Shown here: positions 55,098 through 64,000 of the stretch, one piece after another
Layout: every line of letters starts with the position of its first letter
Position numbering within the stretch: position 1 is the first letter of the stretch
From: Aquimarina sp. TRL1
GTDB lineage: Bacteria > Bacteroidota > Bacteroidia > Flavobacteriales > Flavobacteriaceae
Length of the DNA stretch: 64,000 nt
Assembly: GCF_013365535.1 (NCBI RefSeq)
Contig: NZ_CP053590.1
Span: 2,718,501 to 2,782,500, forward strand
Direction: 5' to 3'
The notes under the pieces: generated by a model
Seen by the model: the letters and a program-made list of their open reading frames with translations, nothing else
Told to the model about the DNA's origin: nothing
The model's database searches: none
Position numbers and translations under genes: made by a program

Positions 55098-58000
55098 ATG
55101 AAAAAGATACTTTTATCCCTTTGCTTAGGGCTAATGGTTAATTGGCTTTGGGCACAAAGTAATCCGCAAGTGATTACAGGCGCAACAACCCTGCAAGAGC
55201 AGGCGTATAATACAAATGGTGATAAGGTGAGCCTACAAATAGGTCCTAGTCAACATTATTTTCAATATAGTTTACCTATTCCCGAAGAATCAAATGGTAC
55301 GGTAATGGGATATTTTCCCTGGGATGTGCTGTATATGGAAGATACGTTCGCAGAAGAAACTTTTGATATTTCCAAAGGATATTATGGCGATAAAATCCAA
55401 TTAGATTGGTCAATCGGAGCCAATAAGGAAGCGATTGATCGAATTGAAATCTATCGTCGTCCTTATATTGATGAAAATACCTCCTATTTTGAATATCAAA
55501 ATGGAGTGAATGTCCCACACCCATCTTTCGGGCTTCCTATTACTACATTGAGTCGAGATGATTTTCAATACATAGATAATTATATTGAAGGAGGTATTTT
55601 ATATGAATACCTGGTATATGCCCAAGGAGTTTCTGCGATTGCAGAACGGTATATAACATACATCACAGGAATAGGGTATCGAAATCCTACAGCTGTTGTT
55701 TCGGGAAATATTAGTTTTGATGGAGGAAACCCTGTGAAAGATGTAGTTGTTAGAGCAGAACCACAAGGAGCAGAAATCAAAGCAGGAAGTAGTATTGCCG
55801 TTACTGATCAGGGGAACTTGTCAGTACAATACTTAAATAAAAATATAACGACAGCAGCTACTTTTCAATCTTGGATGCGAATCTCCGAAACAGCTGATTT
55901 TACTTGGGTAAGATTACAGCAGCGAGACTTCCTTACCGGAGAGCTGACGAACTCAACTACAGAAGCTAAGATACAATTGGAAGAAGTAGAAGAGGAAAAA
56001 ACATTGAATATTCTGATTAGAGATGAAGGAAGTGGAGTACATAAAGTGATACTAAAAAAGTTTTATCCTACAGGAGAAGTAAATGGTAGAGGAGATGATA
56101 TTTTTAAACCAATTACAGAAATAGCTGCTCATTTTATTCACCTTTCTTTAGTATTAAATGAAGGAGATAGACCAGCACTATTTATTAATGGAAGACAATT
56201 AAATCAGGCTTTTATAGAAGAAACAATTGCTGCCCAGCAAAAGGAATTAGATATAAACAAGAGAACGATTCCTGAATTAGAAATAAACACTACCTATAGA
56301 TATCCTTCAACAAATAGTTTTAATAGTCTACTAATCGCAGATAAAATGAATGGGATTATTGACGAAATACGATTATGGCAAGGTAAATTAAATGGCAAAA
56401 CAATTCGTCAGGACTTTAAGCGGTATTTAAGTGGAACAGAAACAAATTTATTGATGTACTTGCGTGCGAATGAAGGACAAGGGGTTTATGCGTATGATTT
56501 ATCGGCTAAAGGGTATGATTTTAATAAGAATAAAGCTCTTTTGCAATTGGCAAGCTGGACTGGTAATATTTCGGATAGACCTACAGGAAATCAATTAGGG
56601 GTTTTAGGGGTTACGGATGAAAATGGGAATTATGTGATTGCCGCGATTCCATACACAGGAACAGGAGAGTCATTTAATATAACGCCTTCTTTTGGGGTGC
56701 ATCAGTTCGAACCGAACCAACAACTGATCTTTCTTGGACAGGGGGCAGAGGTAGCAAATAAAATCGATTTTAAAGATATTTCGTCTTTTATTTTTAGAGG
56801 AAAAGCACGTATGGATGTAGTAGGGACATTCGAACCAATAAGGAACAATGATGGGACTGTTGTTGTTCCAGAGGTATTACAAGTCAAAGAAACCGGTTAT
56901 AATGAATATACGGTAAGTATGACAGATGGAAATGAACGGACATACCAAAAAGGAGATTATCAAATGGGAGAAGTCCCCAATACGATCGTTGATATGCCGA
57001 ATGTAGGAGTCGAAGGAGCCAATATATATATTGATGGAAATATTGTAATAGGAAAAGATAACAAGCCTGTATTAACGGATGAAGATGGGGAATTCGTGAT
57101 TGAAGTACCTATTGGGAATCATTATATCGAGGTCAAAAAAGATCGACATGATTTTACTTATGGAGGACGTTTCCCAATGACCATAATAGATGCCCTGGCG
57201 CAAGAAGAACGCCTCAAAGGGAGTCCTCTTACTACCGAAGAATCTGAGTATATTACTGAAAATCATAAAACAGAATTTGATTTTTTTGAACATCAGGAGC
57301 AATCTGTTACCTTTTTAGATCAAACTAAAGTAACCCTTGTAGGGAAAGTAGTTGGAGGGTCTGTAGAAGGAGAAAAACCTATCGGTTTTGGAGGAGAAGG
57401 GTATGTAGAACATATTTTTGATCCACAGACTCCAAACGAACGAAAAGTAGCAGTGAGTGCAGTCAATAACATTGGGCAAGCGACAATAAAACTAAGCCAT
57501 GAAGCAGGAGATGTTACTATTGCAACAAATAAAGCTTCAGGGGAATACAGAAGGGAACTGGCCCCACTTCAGTATGTTATAGAAAAAACGAGTACTAGTG
57601 ACGGGGTTACTGTTCTTATAGATACAGATAATATTAGTCATACATTTTTAAATGCAAATGAAGTAGTAGATTTACGAACAGTGCCAACTCCTAAGACGTC
57701 AGAGTTTTCATTAGGAGAAGAAGAGGAACCATTGGTTTCTGATCCTTATCATTTTGAGAAAAGTTTTGTATATCGATCAGCTCCACAGTTAGATGTCACC
57801 AGACAAACTTCTGCTCCTATGATTAATATAGGTGGAGTGGAATATTATACAGAAGGGCTCAAACATAATGGTCAAGATTTGGTTATCTATGAACAATTTG
57901 AAGAATATTTTATTGATTTTGAAACGTCAGAAGTATATAAAAATTACGATGATCTCGCAGCAGGAAAAGAAGTGAGAGTGCCTATTACTGATGGAGAGTT

Positions 58001-61000
58001 TATCATAACCAATAATCTGGCATTAGAAAATACAGAAAGTATCTCTTATAATGATACCGATAAGAGTAAGTCTACGTATCGTTTTAAGGCAGGACTCCCT
58101 AGAATATCAAAACCATTTTTAAAAACCTTATCTATTAATTACAGGGTAAATAATGTTGATACCCCTGCCCATGGATATAATAATGAAGGTTTGATCTTAG
58201 GAGGGAAGTCAGATGGAAGTCAGACATTTGTAACAGCGGCTCCCGAAGTTCCGGATATTATTCTTAGGGATCCTCCGGGTTCTAATAGTTTTGCCGCTAT
58301 TGAAAAAGGAGAAAGTATTTCTTTTACCACTAAAAGTAGTTTTACCAGTACAGGAGGGATCTCCAATTCTTTACAGGTGTTATTAGGAGTGAAATTTGGA
58401 GCAGGAGGAGGATTAGCAGGTCCCGTCATTGAGTCAAAAGCTACCAATAATGCCACAGTCGGAATTTCTATAAAAACTTCTTCGGATAAAGGCCGTAGTC
58501 TAAAAACAACCTATAGTTTTGATCAAACTATTAAGACTAGTAGTAGCCCATTTTATGTGGGAGCTGATGGAGATCTATACATAGGGAATTCCAGTAATTA
58601 TTTTTATGGTTCTTATGATAACATTCAGGCAAATACAACCAACTTACCTGATTCAGATGCATTAGAGTTACATTTTAAGGATATTCAAGGAAATGAAATT
58701 CCTTTGTTTATAAGTAAGCAGAAGGCAATGTATTTTGTAGAAGAGCCGTCAGAAACATTTTTTGTCTATAGTCAGCGGCATATAATTGATGTTTTAATTC
58801 CAGAATTAGAACAGATAGTATATAACATAGATCATGGTATTATAGATCCTAATACACCAGGGGTACTACCTCGTAAGGAATATCTACAGCAAATAGCATT
58901 ATGGAAAAAAGCGATTCTGAGAAATGAAATCACTAAGTATAAAGCGCTGAATGAACGTAGTGAATATAAAAAAGAATTAACATCTTTTCTGGAGGATCAA
59001 CAATCAAGGTTGGAAAGAGAAATAGAGAAAGGAGATCTGGCACCAGGAGGTTTATTACATTCTGAGACGCAACTCAAAGAAAAATTAGATGACTTAAAAG
59101 GGTTGGAAACTATGCTGGAAGCAAATTTTGAAGAAAATATATCATTTGATGCCGGAGTAGGAGATATTACAAAAGGGATGTCTACAGCTTCTGTTTCAGG
59201 AGAGAGTACTGCATATAATATAACTATTGATGAATCATTGGCAATAGAATTAGGATTTAAGTTTAATGGAGTGGGACTATTAAATAAAACAGAAGCAGCT
59301 TTTTCGCAAAAAATAGATGGTTCTATAAATACAGAAAATGTAGAAACAACTAAAGTATCCTATACATTAAAAGATAATGATAAAGCCAATATGCTTAGTG
59401 TGGATGTTATTAATGCATTTGATGGTAATGGACCGGTTTTTAGTACAATAGGAGGGCGTACCTCCTGCCCCTATGAAGGGATTAGTACTTCTTTGTTTTT
59501 TGAAAAAACAGCCTACAACAGAGATGTTAATGAATATAAGAGAAAGAAAGCCTTATACGATAAGTATCTCGATGATAAGAAAAAGTTTGATAGGTGTGTG
59601 ATTTTGGCATTACTATCTGGGCAAATCCCTAGTTGTACACCACCATCTCCAGTAGAAAAACCTTCCTTTGAAATTACTCAAATTGATACCTATACAGGAG
59701 ATTTTGCTTTAAACTATGCGACTCAAAAGGTGGAAATTCCTCTTATTAGTGTAGAAAATGCAAATATTGCTAATGTACCAGAAGCAGGTGCTGCGGAGTT
59801 TACTTTACTATTGGAAAATAATAGTGTTAGTGAAACGGATATGGATTTCAAACTGAGGATTGATCCAGCCACAAATCCATATAATGTAAAGCATAATATT
59901 GCTTTAAACGGAACTATTATTCGTGTTCCCTATGGAAAGAAAATACCATTTGCACTAACTTTAGAGAAATCAGTGTCAGATCAATATGAGTATAAGGATA
60001 TTGATATTGTTTTAGAATCACTATGTGATAAATATAATGTGAATGATCGTGTTTCAGTTTCAGCTTCATTTGTCCCTTCATGTTCTAAAGTAGTTATCTC
60101 AAAACCCTTTGATAATTGGGTAGTAAATAATGAAGATATTTATAATCAGGATGGCACTACGAATAAATTGGGAATAGAGCTATCTGAATTTGATACAAGT
60201 TTTTCCAGTTTCAAAAAAATAGAACTACAATATAGAAAATCTACAGCCTCTTCATGGAATCGCTTACACACTTATTATAAAGCACCTTTTACAAGTGCGG
60301 GAGGAGTTTTAGTAGATTATTTAGCAACAGCAATAGCTGATGGAGAAGATAAGAATTCTGTCATAACAGAAACTACGCAATTATACGAATTTGATGTTGA
60401 TAAATTAAGCTTGTCAGATGGTACTTATGAGTTGAGAGCAATCTCTACCTGTAGTAATGGCACCCAATATATATCTAAAGTTATAACAGGAACAGTTGAT
60501 CTGAATAAGCCAGAACAATTCGGAACACCTTCTCCTACAGATGGGATATTAAATGCTGGAGAAGATCTGAGATTACAATTTAGTGAACCGATCCAATTTA
60601 ATGATGCTATTAGTAAAATTGAAATTGTAGCAGAGACAAATAATATGCCGATTTCTCATGGAGTTTCAGTATACTTTAATGGTCCTGAAAATAGTGTGGA
60701 AATAGATAAAACCAATGTTGTTAGCGGAAATTTTAGTATCGAATTTTGGATGAATAATTCTTCAAAATCTGATGCAATTATTATGCAGCAGGAAAATGGA
60801 TTTGAAGTAGCATTAATAGATGGAGAACTAGTATGGACATTAGGAGATCAAACAATACAATCTTCAATAAGTAAAGATGATGTATTTCATCATTATACGT
60901 TGAGTTATCACGAGACAAAAGGAGAACTCCGAATCTATGAAGATAGTTATGAATTAGCAGTAAGGACAGTTGATAAGATAGAGTTTACTAATAAAGGGAG

Positions 61001-63962
61001 GTTAACACTGGGAGGAAATACTTTTTCCGGGAATTTGCATGATCTAAGAATGTGGACAAAGTCGTTATCCTTATCGGAATCAGTAGCGAATATGTATACG
61101 CAATTTTCAGGATCTGAACGGGATTTAATAGGGTATTGGCCCATGAATGAAGGGCATGGAGATGTTATGAAGGATCTGGCAAGGTATATTCATGGAAAAA
61201 TGGAAGCCTCTTGGGATATAAAACCCAAAACCAATGCCTATGATTTTAAGGATCGGCAATATATAGAATTGAATCTAAATGATTTTTCAGAGTTTGGAGC
61301 AGCTAAACAGATTCATGACGAAATGGATATAACATTATCCTTCTGGATGAAAACGGCATCAAAAGAAGTTGCAACTATGTTTTCTAATGGAAGAGGAACC
61401 ATTGAAGATCTGGTACAGGCTAACGGCAAACGTAATAAATGGGAAGTAGGATTAGATGAGGAAGGAAGTTTGATATTTACAAACGAAGGCGTTACTTATA
61501 AATTAACAGAAACTAGTCTTACAGATAACTCTTGGCATCATATCGCGATGATTGTTAATCGTAGAGGAGCCTTAAAAACGTATGTAGATAATACATTAGT
61601 AAGTTCGCACTCAGCTAAGAATATTGGAGGTATTTCAGGGGATAAATTCTGGATAGGAGCACGTGGTTTTACAGAAGTAGATGGAACGATAGTAACAGAT
61701 AGGTTTTTTACCGGAAAAATAGATGAAGTAAGATTGTGGAACACAGCGCGTACGATAGAACAACTTCGTAGAGATAGTACCTGTGAGATAGCACCTGCCA
61801 CATTGGGATTACTACTCTATACAACGATGAATCAACCAGAACTTCCGAATGGAAAAGGGCCTAAATATTATCATGCATTGTCTAATAATACGACACCTGC
61901 CGTTTTTTCGATCTTAAGTTCGGGAGTTCCTAATTATTCCGAAGATGCTCCTAAATTGAAACCTAAAAGGAACTTATTGAGTTTTGATGTTCGCCATATA
62001 ATTAATGGAGATGAGATGATCATTACTCCGGAGATTAGTGATTGGGCAGTACTAGAAGGGCAAGTTTTGGATATAACGGTTGATAGGATATTCGATCTAG
62101 CTGAAAATAGGCAGGCATCACCTATTACCTGGACGGCTTTTGTAGAACGTAATGAGGTCAGTTGGTATGTTGCAGATAAAGAAGATCTCTTAGAAATAGA
62201 AAAATTTGTAGGAGACGAATATGAATTTGATATCTCTTTGATTAACAGAGGAGGGAAAAAACAAACTTTTGCCATTAAAAACATCCCGAACTGGTTGTCA
62301 TTAGATAAAACCTATGGCACGCTGGATCCTAATAGTAAAATGACAGTAAAAGCAAGTATTGATCCAGAGTTTACGATTGGGGAATATATAGAGAACCTAT
62401 ATCTGGAAACGGATTTTGGGCTTGATCAAAAACTACAGTTAAATCTTAGAGTGTTAGAAACAGAACCTGATTGGACAGTAAACCCTAGTGCCTTTGATTT
62501 TAGTATGAACTTTATCGGAAAATTAAAAATCAATGGAATAATTTCTACAGATGCATATGATAAAGTAGGAGCTTTTGTTAATGGGGTCCCGAGAGGAGAA
62601 ACCCATTTACTATATGATGAAGCTTTTGATGAGTATTTTATATACTTAACCGTGTTTAGTAATACAGCATTTGGAGATGCAATCATATTTAAGGCATGGG
62701 ATGCTTCTCAAGGTAAAATAGTGGAAATAGAAGTTGATGACATGAGGTCTGTAGTATTTATGGAAAATGAAGTTATAGGGACAAAATCGAATTCAGCTTT
62801 ATTCGAAAATACAAACGTAGTAGAACAGCACCTTTCTTTAAACACGGGATGGACATGGGTATCTTTTGATGTAAATGACCCTAACTTCAAAAACCTTAAT
62901 GAATTGACCAAGAATTTAGCATTGTCAACAGGAGATAGAATCTTAAGTTTAAGCCCTGCACAATTAGAAACCTATTATAAACACCCAACAGACATAACAA
63001 GGAGTAGTTGGTCAGGGAATATAAGTGCAAATGGTGGGATGACGACAGAAAAAATGTATAAGCTGAACTTGGCTAAAGGAGGAGAACTGATTATAAAAGG
63101 AGAAAAAGTGGATGTCAGCAAGTGGTCTTATGAATTGAAAGAAAACTGGAACTGGCTGCCTTTTATAATAGGGAATAATACCCCGGTAAATGAAGCTCTT
63201 GCTTTTTATGATCCAAAAGATGGAGATGTTATTAAATCACAAAATTTATTTGCGATTTTTGATCCGATCAATGGATGGACAGGTACATTAGACTATTTAT
63301 TGGCAGGTCATGGATACATGATTAAATCTGGCAAGGCGCAAACATTTAAATATCCAACGTATTTGAGCTCGAAGGCAAAGGTGATTGAGAAAGAGACTGA
63401 AACTCCTTCTGAAGATCAGGTCGCTGTAACCTATGCAAGGTATCCAGAAAATATGAATGTTATTTTACAGCTGCCCAAAGGATATTCCAAAGTAGTGGTT
63501 TATGATATGAAAGGCAATCGAAGAGGAAGTGCCAGCAATCAATTAGTAGGAGAAGAATCACTTAGTTTTCTGACGATTTATGGACAGGCTAATGAGATGT
63601 TGCGGTTCTATGTGTCAGGAGAAACAACGGAAGAAGCAACTACTAAACTTATGACTTTTTCAGCAAATAAAGTTGTAGGAACAATACAAGCCCCAGTATT
63701 ATTAGAGATGGTATCAGAAACGATTGATATATATCCAAACCCTTTTGAAAATGAACTTAGGATAAAAGTACTTTCAGATAGATCTCAGAAGGTAAGGGTG
63801 TTTATACATTCTTTATCAGGACAACAGGTATACCAACGAGAGCTTTATGTAGATAAAGGGGAAGCTTTTTTTAGTATCGCACCAGAAATTTCTTCCGGAG
63901 CCTATTACCTGTATACGATAGTTAATAATACCATTATGAGAAATATGATAGTAAAAAAATAA
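55098..63962 (+). CDS. Giant secreted LamG-domain protein with T9SS tail
   Basis: 2954 residues. Signal peptide ending LWAQ, then FnIII-like and carboxypeptidase-regulatory-like modules. LamG/concanavalin-type jelly rolls lie at about 235-460 (IDEIRLWQGKLNG), 1850-2015 (FSIEFWMNN, LHDLRMWTKSL) and 2045-2250 (MDITLSFWMK, IDEVRLWNTART). A helical, coiled-coil-prone stretch lies at about 1220-1350 (ITKYKALNERSEYKKELTSF, LEREIEKG), followed by a Cys-containing segment with three or four Cys near 1455-1530. The C-terminus is a T9SS type A domain (IDIYPNPFENELRIKVL, IMRNMIVKK). Such giants act as adhesins or matrix proteins; no enzyme motif is visible. It follows the tail-collar gene and may share its mRNA. 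Confidence 0.87.
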   Translation: MKKILLSLCLGLMVNWLWAQSNPQVITGATTLQEQAYNTNGDKVSLQIGPSQHYFQYSLPIPEESNGTVMGYFPWDVLYMEDTFAEETFDISKGYYGDKIQLDWSIGANKEAIDRIEIYRRPYIDENTSYFEYQNGVNVPHPSFGLPITTLSRDDFQYIDNYIEGGILYEYLVYAQGVSAIAERYITYITGIGYRNPTAVVSGNISFDGGNPVKDVVVRAEPQGAEIKAGSSIAVTDQGNLSVQYLNKNITTAATFQSWMRISETADFTWVRLQQRDFLTGELTNSTTEAKIQLEEVEEEKTLNILIRDEGSGVHKVILKKFYPTGEVNGRGDDIFKPITEIAAHFIHLSLVLNEGDRPALFINGRQLNQAFIEETIAAQQKELDINKRTIPELEINTTYRYPSTNSFNSLLIADKMNGIIDEIRLWQGKLNGKTIRQDFKRYLSGTETNLLMYLRANEGQGVYAYDLSAKGYDFNKNKALLQLASWTGNISDRPTGNQLGVLGVTDENGNYVIAAIPYTGTGESFNITPSFGVHQFEPNQQLIFLGQGAEVANKIDFKDISSFIFRGKARMDVVGTFEPIRNNDGTVVVPEVLQVKETGYNEYTVSMTDGNERTYQKGDYQMGEVPNTIVDMPNVGVEGANIYIDGNIVIGKDNKPVLTDEDGEFVIEVPIGNHYIEVKKDRHDFTYGGRFPMTIIDALAQEERLKGSPLTTEESEYITENHKTEFDFFEHQEQSVTFLDQTKVTLVGKVVGGSVEGEKPIGFGGEGYVEHIFDPQTPNERKVAVSAVNNIGQATIKLSHEAGDVTIATNKASGEYRRELAPLQYVIEKTSTSDGVTVLIDTDNISHTFLNANEVVDLRTVPTPKTSEFSLGEEEEPLVSDPYHFEKSFVYRSAPQLDVTRQTSAPMINIGGVEYYTEGLKHNGQDLVIYEQFEEYFIDFETSEVYKNYDDLAAGKEVRVPITDGEFIITNNLALENTESISYNDTDKSKSTYRFKAGLPRISKPFLKTLSINYRVNNVDTPAHGYNNEGLILGGKSDGSQTFVTAAPEVPDIILRDPPGSNSFAAIEKGESISFTTKSSFTSTGGISNSLQVLLGVKFGAGGGLAGPVIESKATNNATVGISIKTSSDKGRSLKTTYSFDQTIKTSSSPFYVGADGDLYIGNSSNYFYGSYDNIQANTTNLPDSDALELHFKDIQGNEIPLFISKQKAMYFVEEPSETFFVYSQRHIIDVLIPELEQIVYNIDHGIIDPNTPGVLPRKEYLQQIALWKKAILRNEITKYKALNERSEYKKELTSFLEDQQSRLEREIEKGDLAPGGLLHSETQLKEKLDDLKGLETMLEANFEENISFDAGVGDITKGMSTASVSGESTAYNITIDESLAIELGFKFNGVGLLNKTEAAFSQKIDGSINTENVETTKVSYTLKDNDKANMLSVDVINAFDGNGPVFSTIGGRTSCPYEGISTSLFFEKTAYNRDVNEYKRKKALYDKYLDDKKKFDRCVILALLSGQIPSCTPPSPVEKPSFEITQIDTYTGDFALNYATQKVEIPLISVENANIANVPEAGAAEFTLLLENNSVSETDMDFKLRIDPATNPYNVKHNIALNGTIIRVPYGKKIPFALTLEKSVSDQYEYKDIDIVLESLCDKYNVNDRVSVSASFVPSCSKVVISKPFDNWVVNNEDIYNQDGTTNKLGIELSEFDTSFSSFKKIELQYRKSTASSWNRLHTYYKAPFTSAGGVLVDYLATAIADGEDKNSVITETTQLYEFDVDKLSLSDGTYELRAISTCSNGTQYISKVITGTVDLNKPEQFGTPSPTDGILNAGEDLRLQFSEPIQFNDAISKIEIVAETNNMPISHGVSVYFNGPENSVEIDKTNVVSGNFSIEFWMNNSSKSDAIIMQQENGFEVALIDGELVWTLGDQTIQSSISKDDVFHHYTLSYHETKGELRIYEDSYELAVRTVDKIEFTNKGRLTLGGNTFSGNLHDLRMWTKSLSLSESVANMYTQFSGSERDLIGYWPMNEGHGDVMKDLARYIHGKMEASWDIKPKTNAYDFKDRQYIELNLNDFSEFGAAKQIHDEMDITLSFWMKTASKEVATMFSNGRGTIEDLVQANGKRNKWEVGLDEEGSLIFTNEGVTYKLTETSLTDNSWHHIAMIVNRRGALKTYVDNTLVSSHSAKNIGGISGDKFWIGARGFTEVDGTIVTDRFFTGKIDEVRLWNTARTIEQLRRDSTCEIAPATLGLLLYTTMNQPELPNGKGPKYYHALSNNTTPAVFSILSSGVPNYSEDAPKLKPKRNLLSFDVRHIINGDEMIITPEISDWAVLEGQVLDITVDRIFDLAENRQASPITWTAFVERNEVSWYVADKEDLLEIEKFVGDEYEFDISLINRGGKKQTFAIKNIPNWLSLDKTYGTLDPNSKMTVKASIDPEFTIGEYIENLYLETDFGLDQKLQLNLRVLETEPDWTVNPSAFDFSMNFIGKLKINGIISTDAYDKVGAFVNGVPRGETHLLYDEAFDEYFIYLTVFSNTAFGDAIIFKAWDASQGKIVEIEVDDMRSVVFMENEVIGTKSNSALFENTNVVEQHLSLNTGWTWVSFDVNDPNFKNLNELTKNLALSTGDRILSLSPAQLETYYKHPTDITRSSWSGNISANGGMTTEKMYKLNLAKGGELIIKGEKVDVSKWSYELKENWNWLPFIIGNNTPVNEALAFYDPKDGDVIKSQNLFAIFDPINGWTGTLDYLLAGHGYMIKSGKAQTFKYPTYLSSKAKVIEKETETPSEDQVAVTYARYPENMNVILQLPKGYSKVVVYDMKGNRRGSASNQLVGEESLSFLTIYGQANEMLRFYVSGETTEEATTKLMTFSANKVVGTIQAPVLLEMVSETIDIYPNPFENELRIKVLSDRSQKVRVFIHSLSGQQVYQRELYVDKGEAFFSIAPEISSGAYYLYTIVNNTIMRNMIVKK

Positions 63963-63970
63963 ATAAACAA

Positions 63971-63997
63971 TACTGCCGGTATACAGTATCGGCAGTA
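63971..63997 (+). terminator. Probable terminator after the giant gene (T-run beyond the window)
   Basis: TACTGCCG (63971-63978) and CGGCAGTA (63990-63997) form a perfect 8-bp stem eight bases after the stop codon. The window ends three bases later, so the T-run cannot be seen. Confidence 0.65.
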
Positions 63998-64000
63998 CAT

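Overview
The window is AT-rich DNA from a member of the Bacteroidota, most likely a marine Flavobacteriia of the Aquimarina type (genus is inference). The signs are several secreted proteins ending in type IX secretion (T9SS) sorting domains, a SusC/SusD pair with a hybrid two-component regulator, TonB receptors carrying an N-terminal carboxypeptidase-regulatory-like domain, and promoter boxes of the Bacteroidota TAnnTTTG type. I see no tRNA, rRNA, CRISPR array, IS element or prophage.

Layout. (1) 1-9 kb: secreted enzymes. A trypsin-like protease cut by the window edge (minus) and a very modular peptidyl-arginine-deiminase protein (plus) diverge and share FnIII and carbohydrate-binding modules that are nearly identical at DNA level. 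A small secreted protein follows whose ribosome-binding site lies inside a 16-bp hairpin, then a subtilase lipoprotein. (2) 9.3-12 kb: a Crp/Fnr regulator followed by a perfect TGTGA-N6-TCACA site, a lipoprotein with a duplicated NTF2-like domain, and a double VOC-domain protein. (3) 12.2-15.9 kb: a BNR/sortilin-type propeller protein with a T9SS tail. (4) 16.1-38.8 kb: a large catabolic island. hpaG, hpaHI and hpaECBDF-gabD encode the whole 4-hydroxyphenylacetate meta-cleavage route to pyruvate and succinate. An AraC regulator and then, on the minus strand, two aminotransferases, a HAD protein, a UPF0261/Tm-1-like protein, an APC permease, an aldehyde dehydrogenase, an amidohydrolase lipoprotein and a TonB receptor follow. 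(5) 39.2-53.5 kb: a small repeat protein and a polysaccharide-utilization-type locus (hybrid two-component system; GH109-like oxidoreductase; SusC; SusD; FG-GAP/ASPIC protein). (6) 54.1-64 kb: a secreted phage-tail-collar-domain protein followed by a 2954-residue LamG protein with a T9SS tail.

How the genes work together. The best new signal is in region 4. Five promoters (hpaG, hpaE, UPF0261 operon, aldehyde dehydrogenase-permease, TonB receptor-amidohydrolase) share one 65-bp layout: GCACAAAA - 18 nt - TTTTATGTA - 22 nt - TAnnTTTG-like box. Both spacers are the same length in all five; three copies are near perfect and the two hpa copies are degenerate. This ties the upstream transport/deamination genes to the hpa genes as one regulon, probably under the AraC protein encoded between them. 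My hypothesis is an outer-membrane-to-succinate route for an (N-acylated) aromatic amine such as tyramine: TonB uptake, deacylation, permease, transamination, aldehyde oxidation to 4-hydroxyphenylacetate, then hpa meta-cleavage. The UPF0261 and HAD proteins in the same operon have no assigned step and may be a new part of the pathway.
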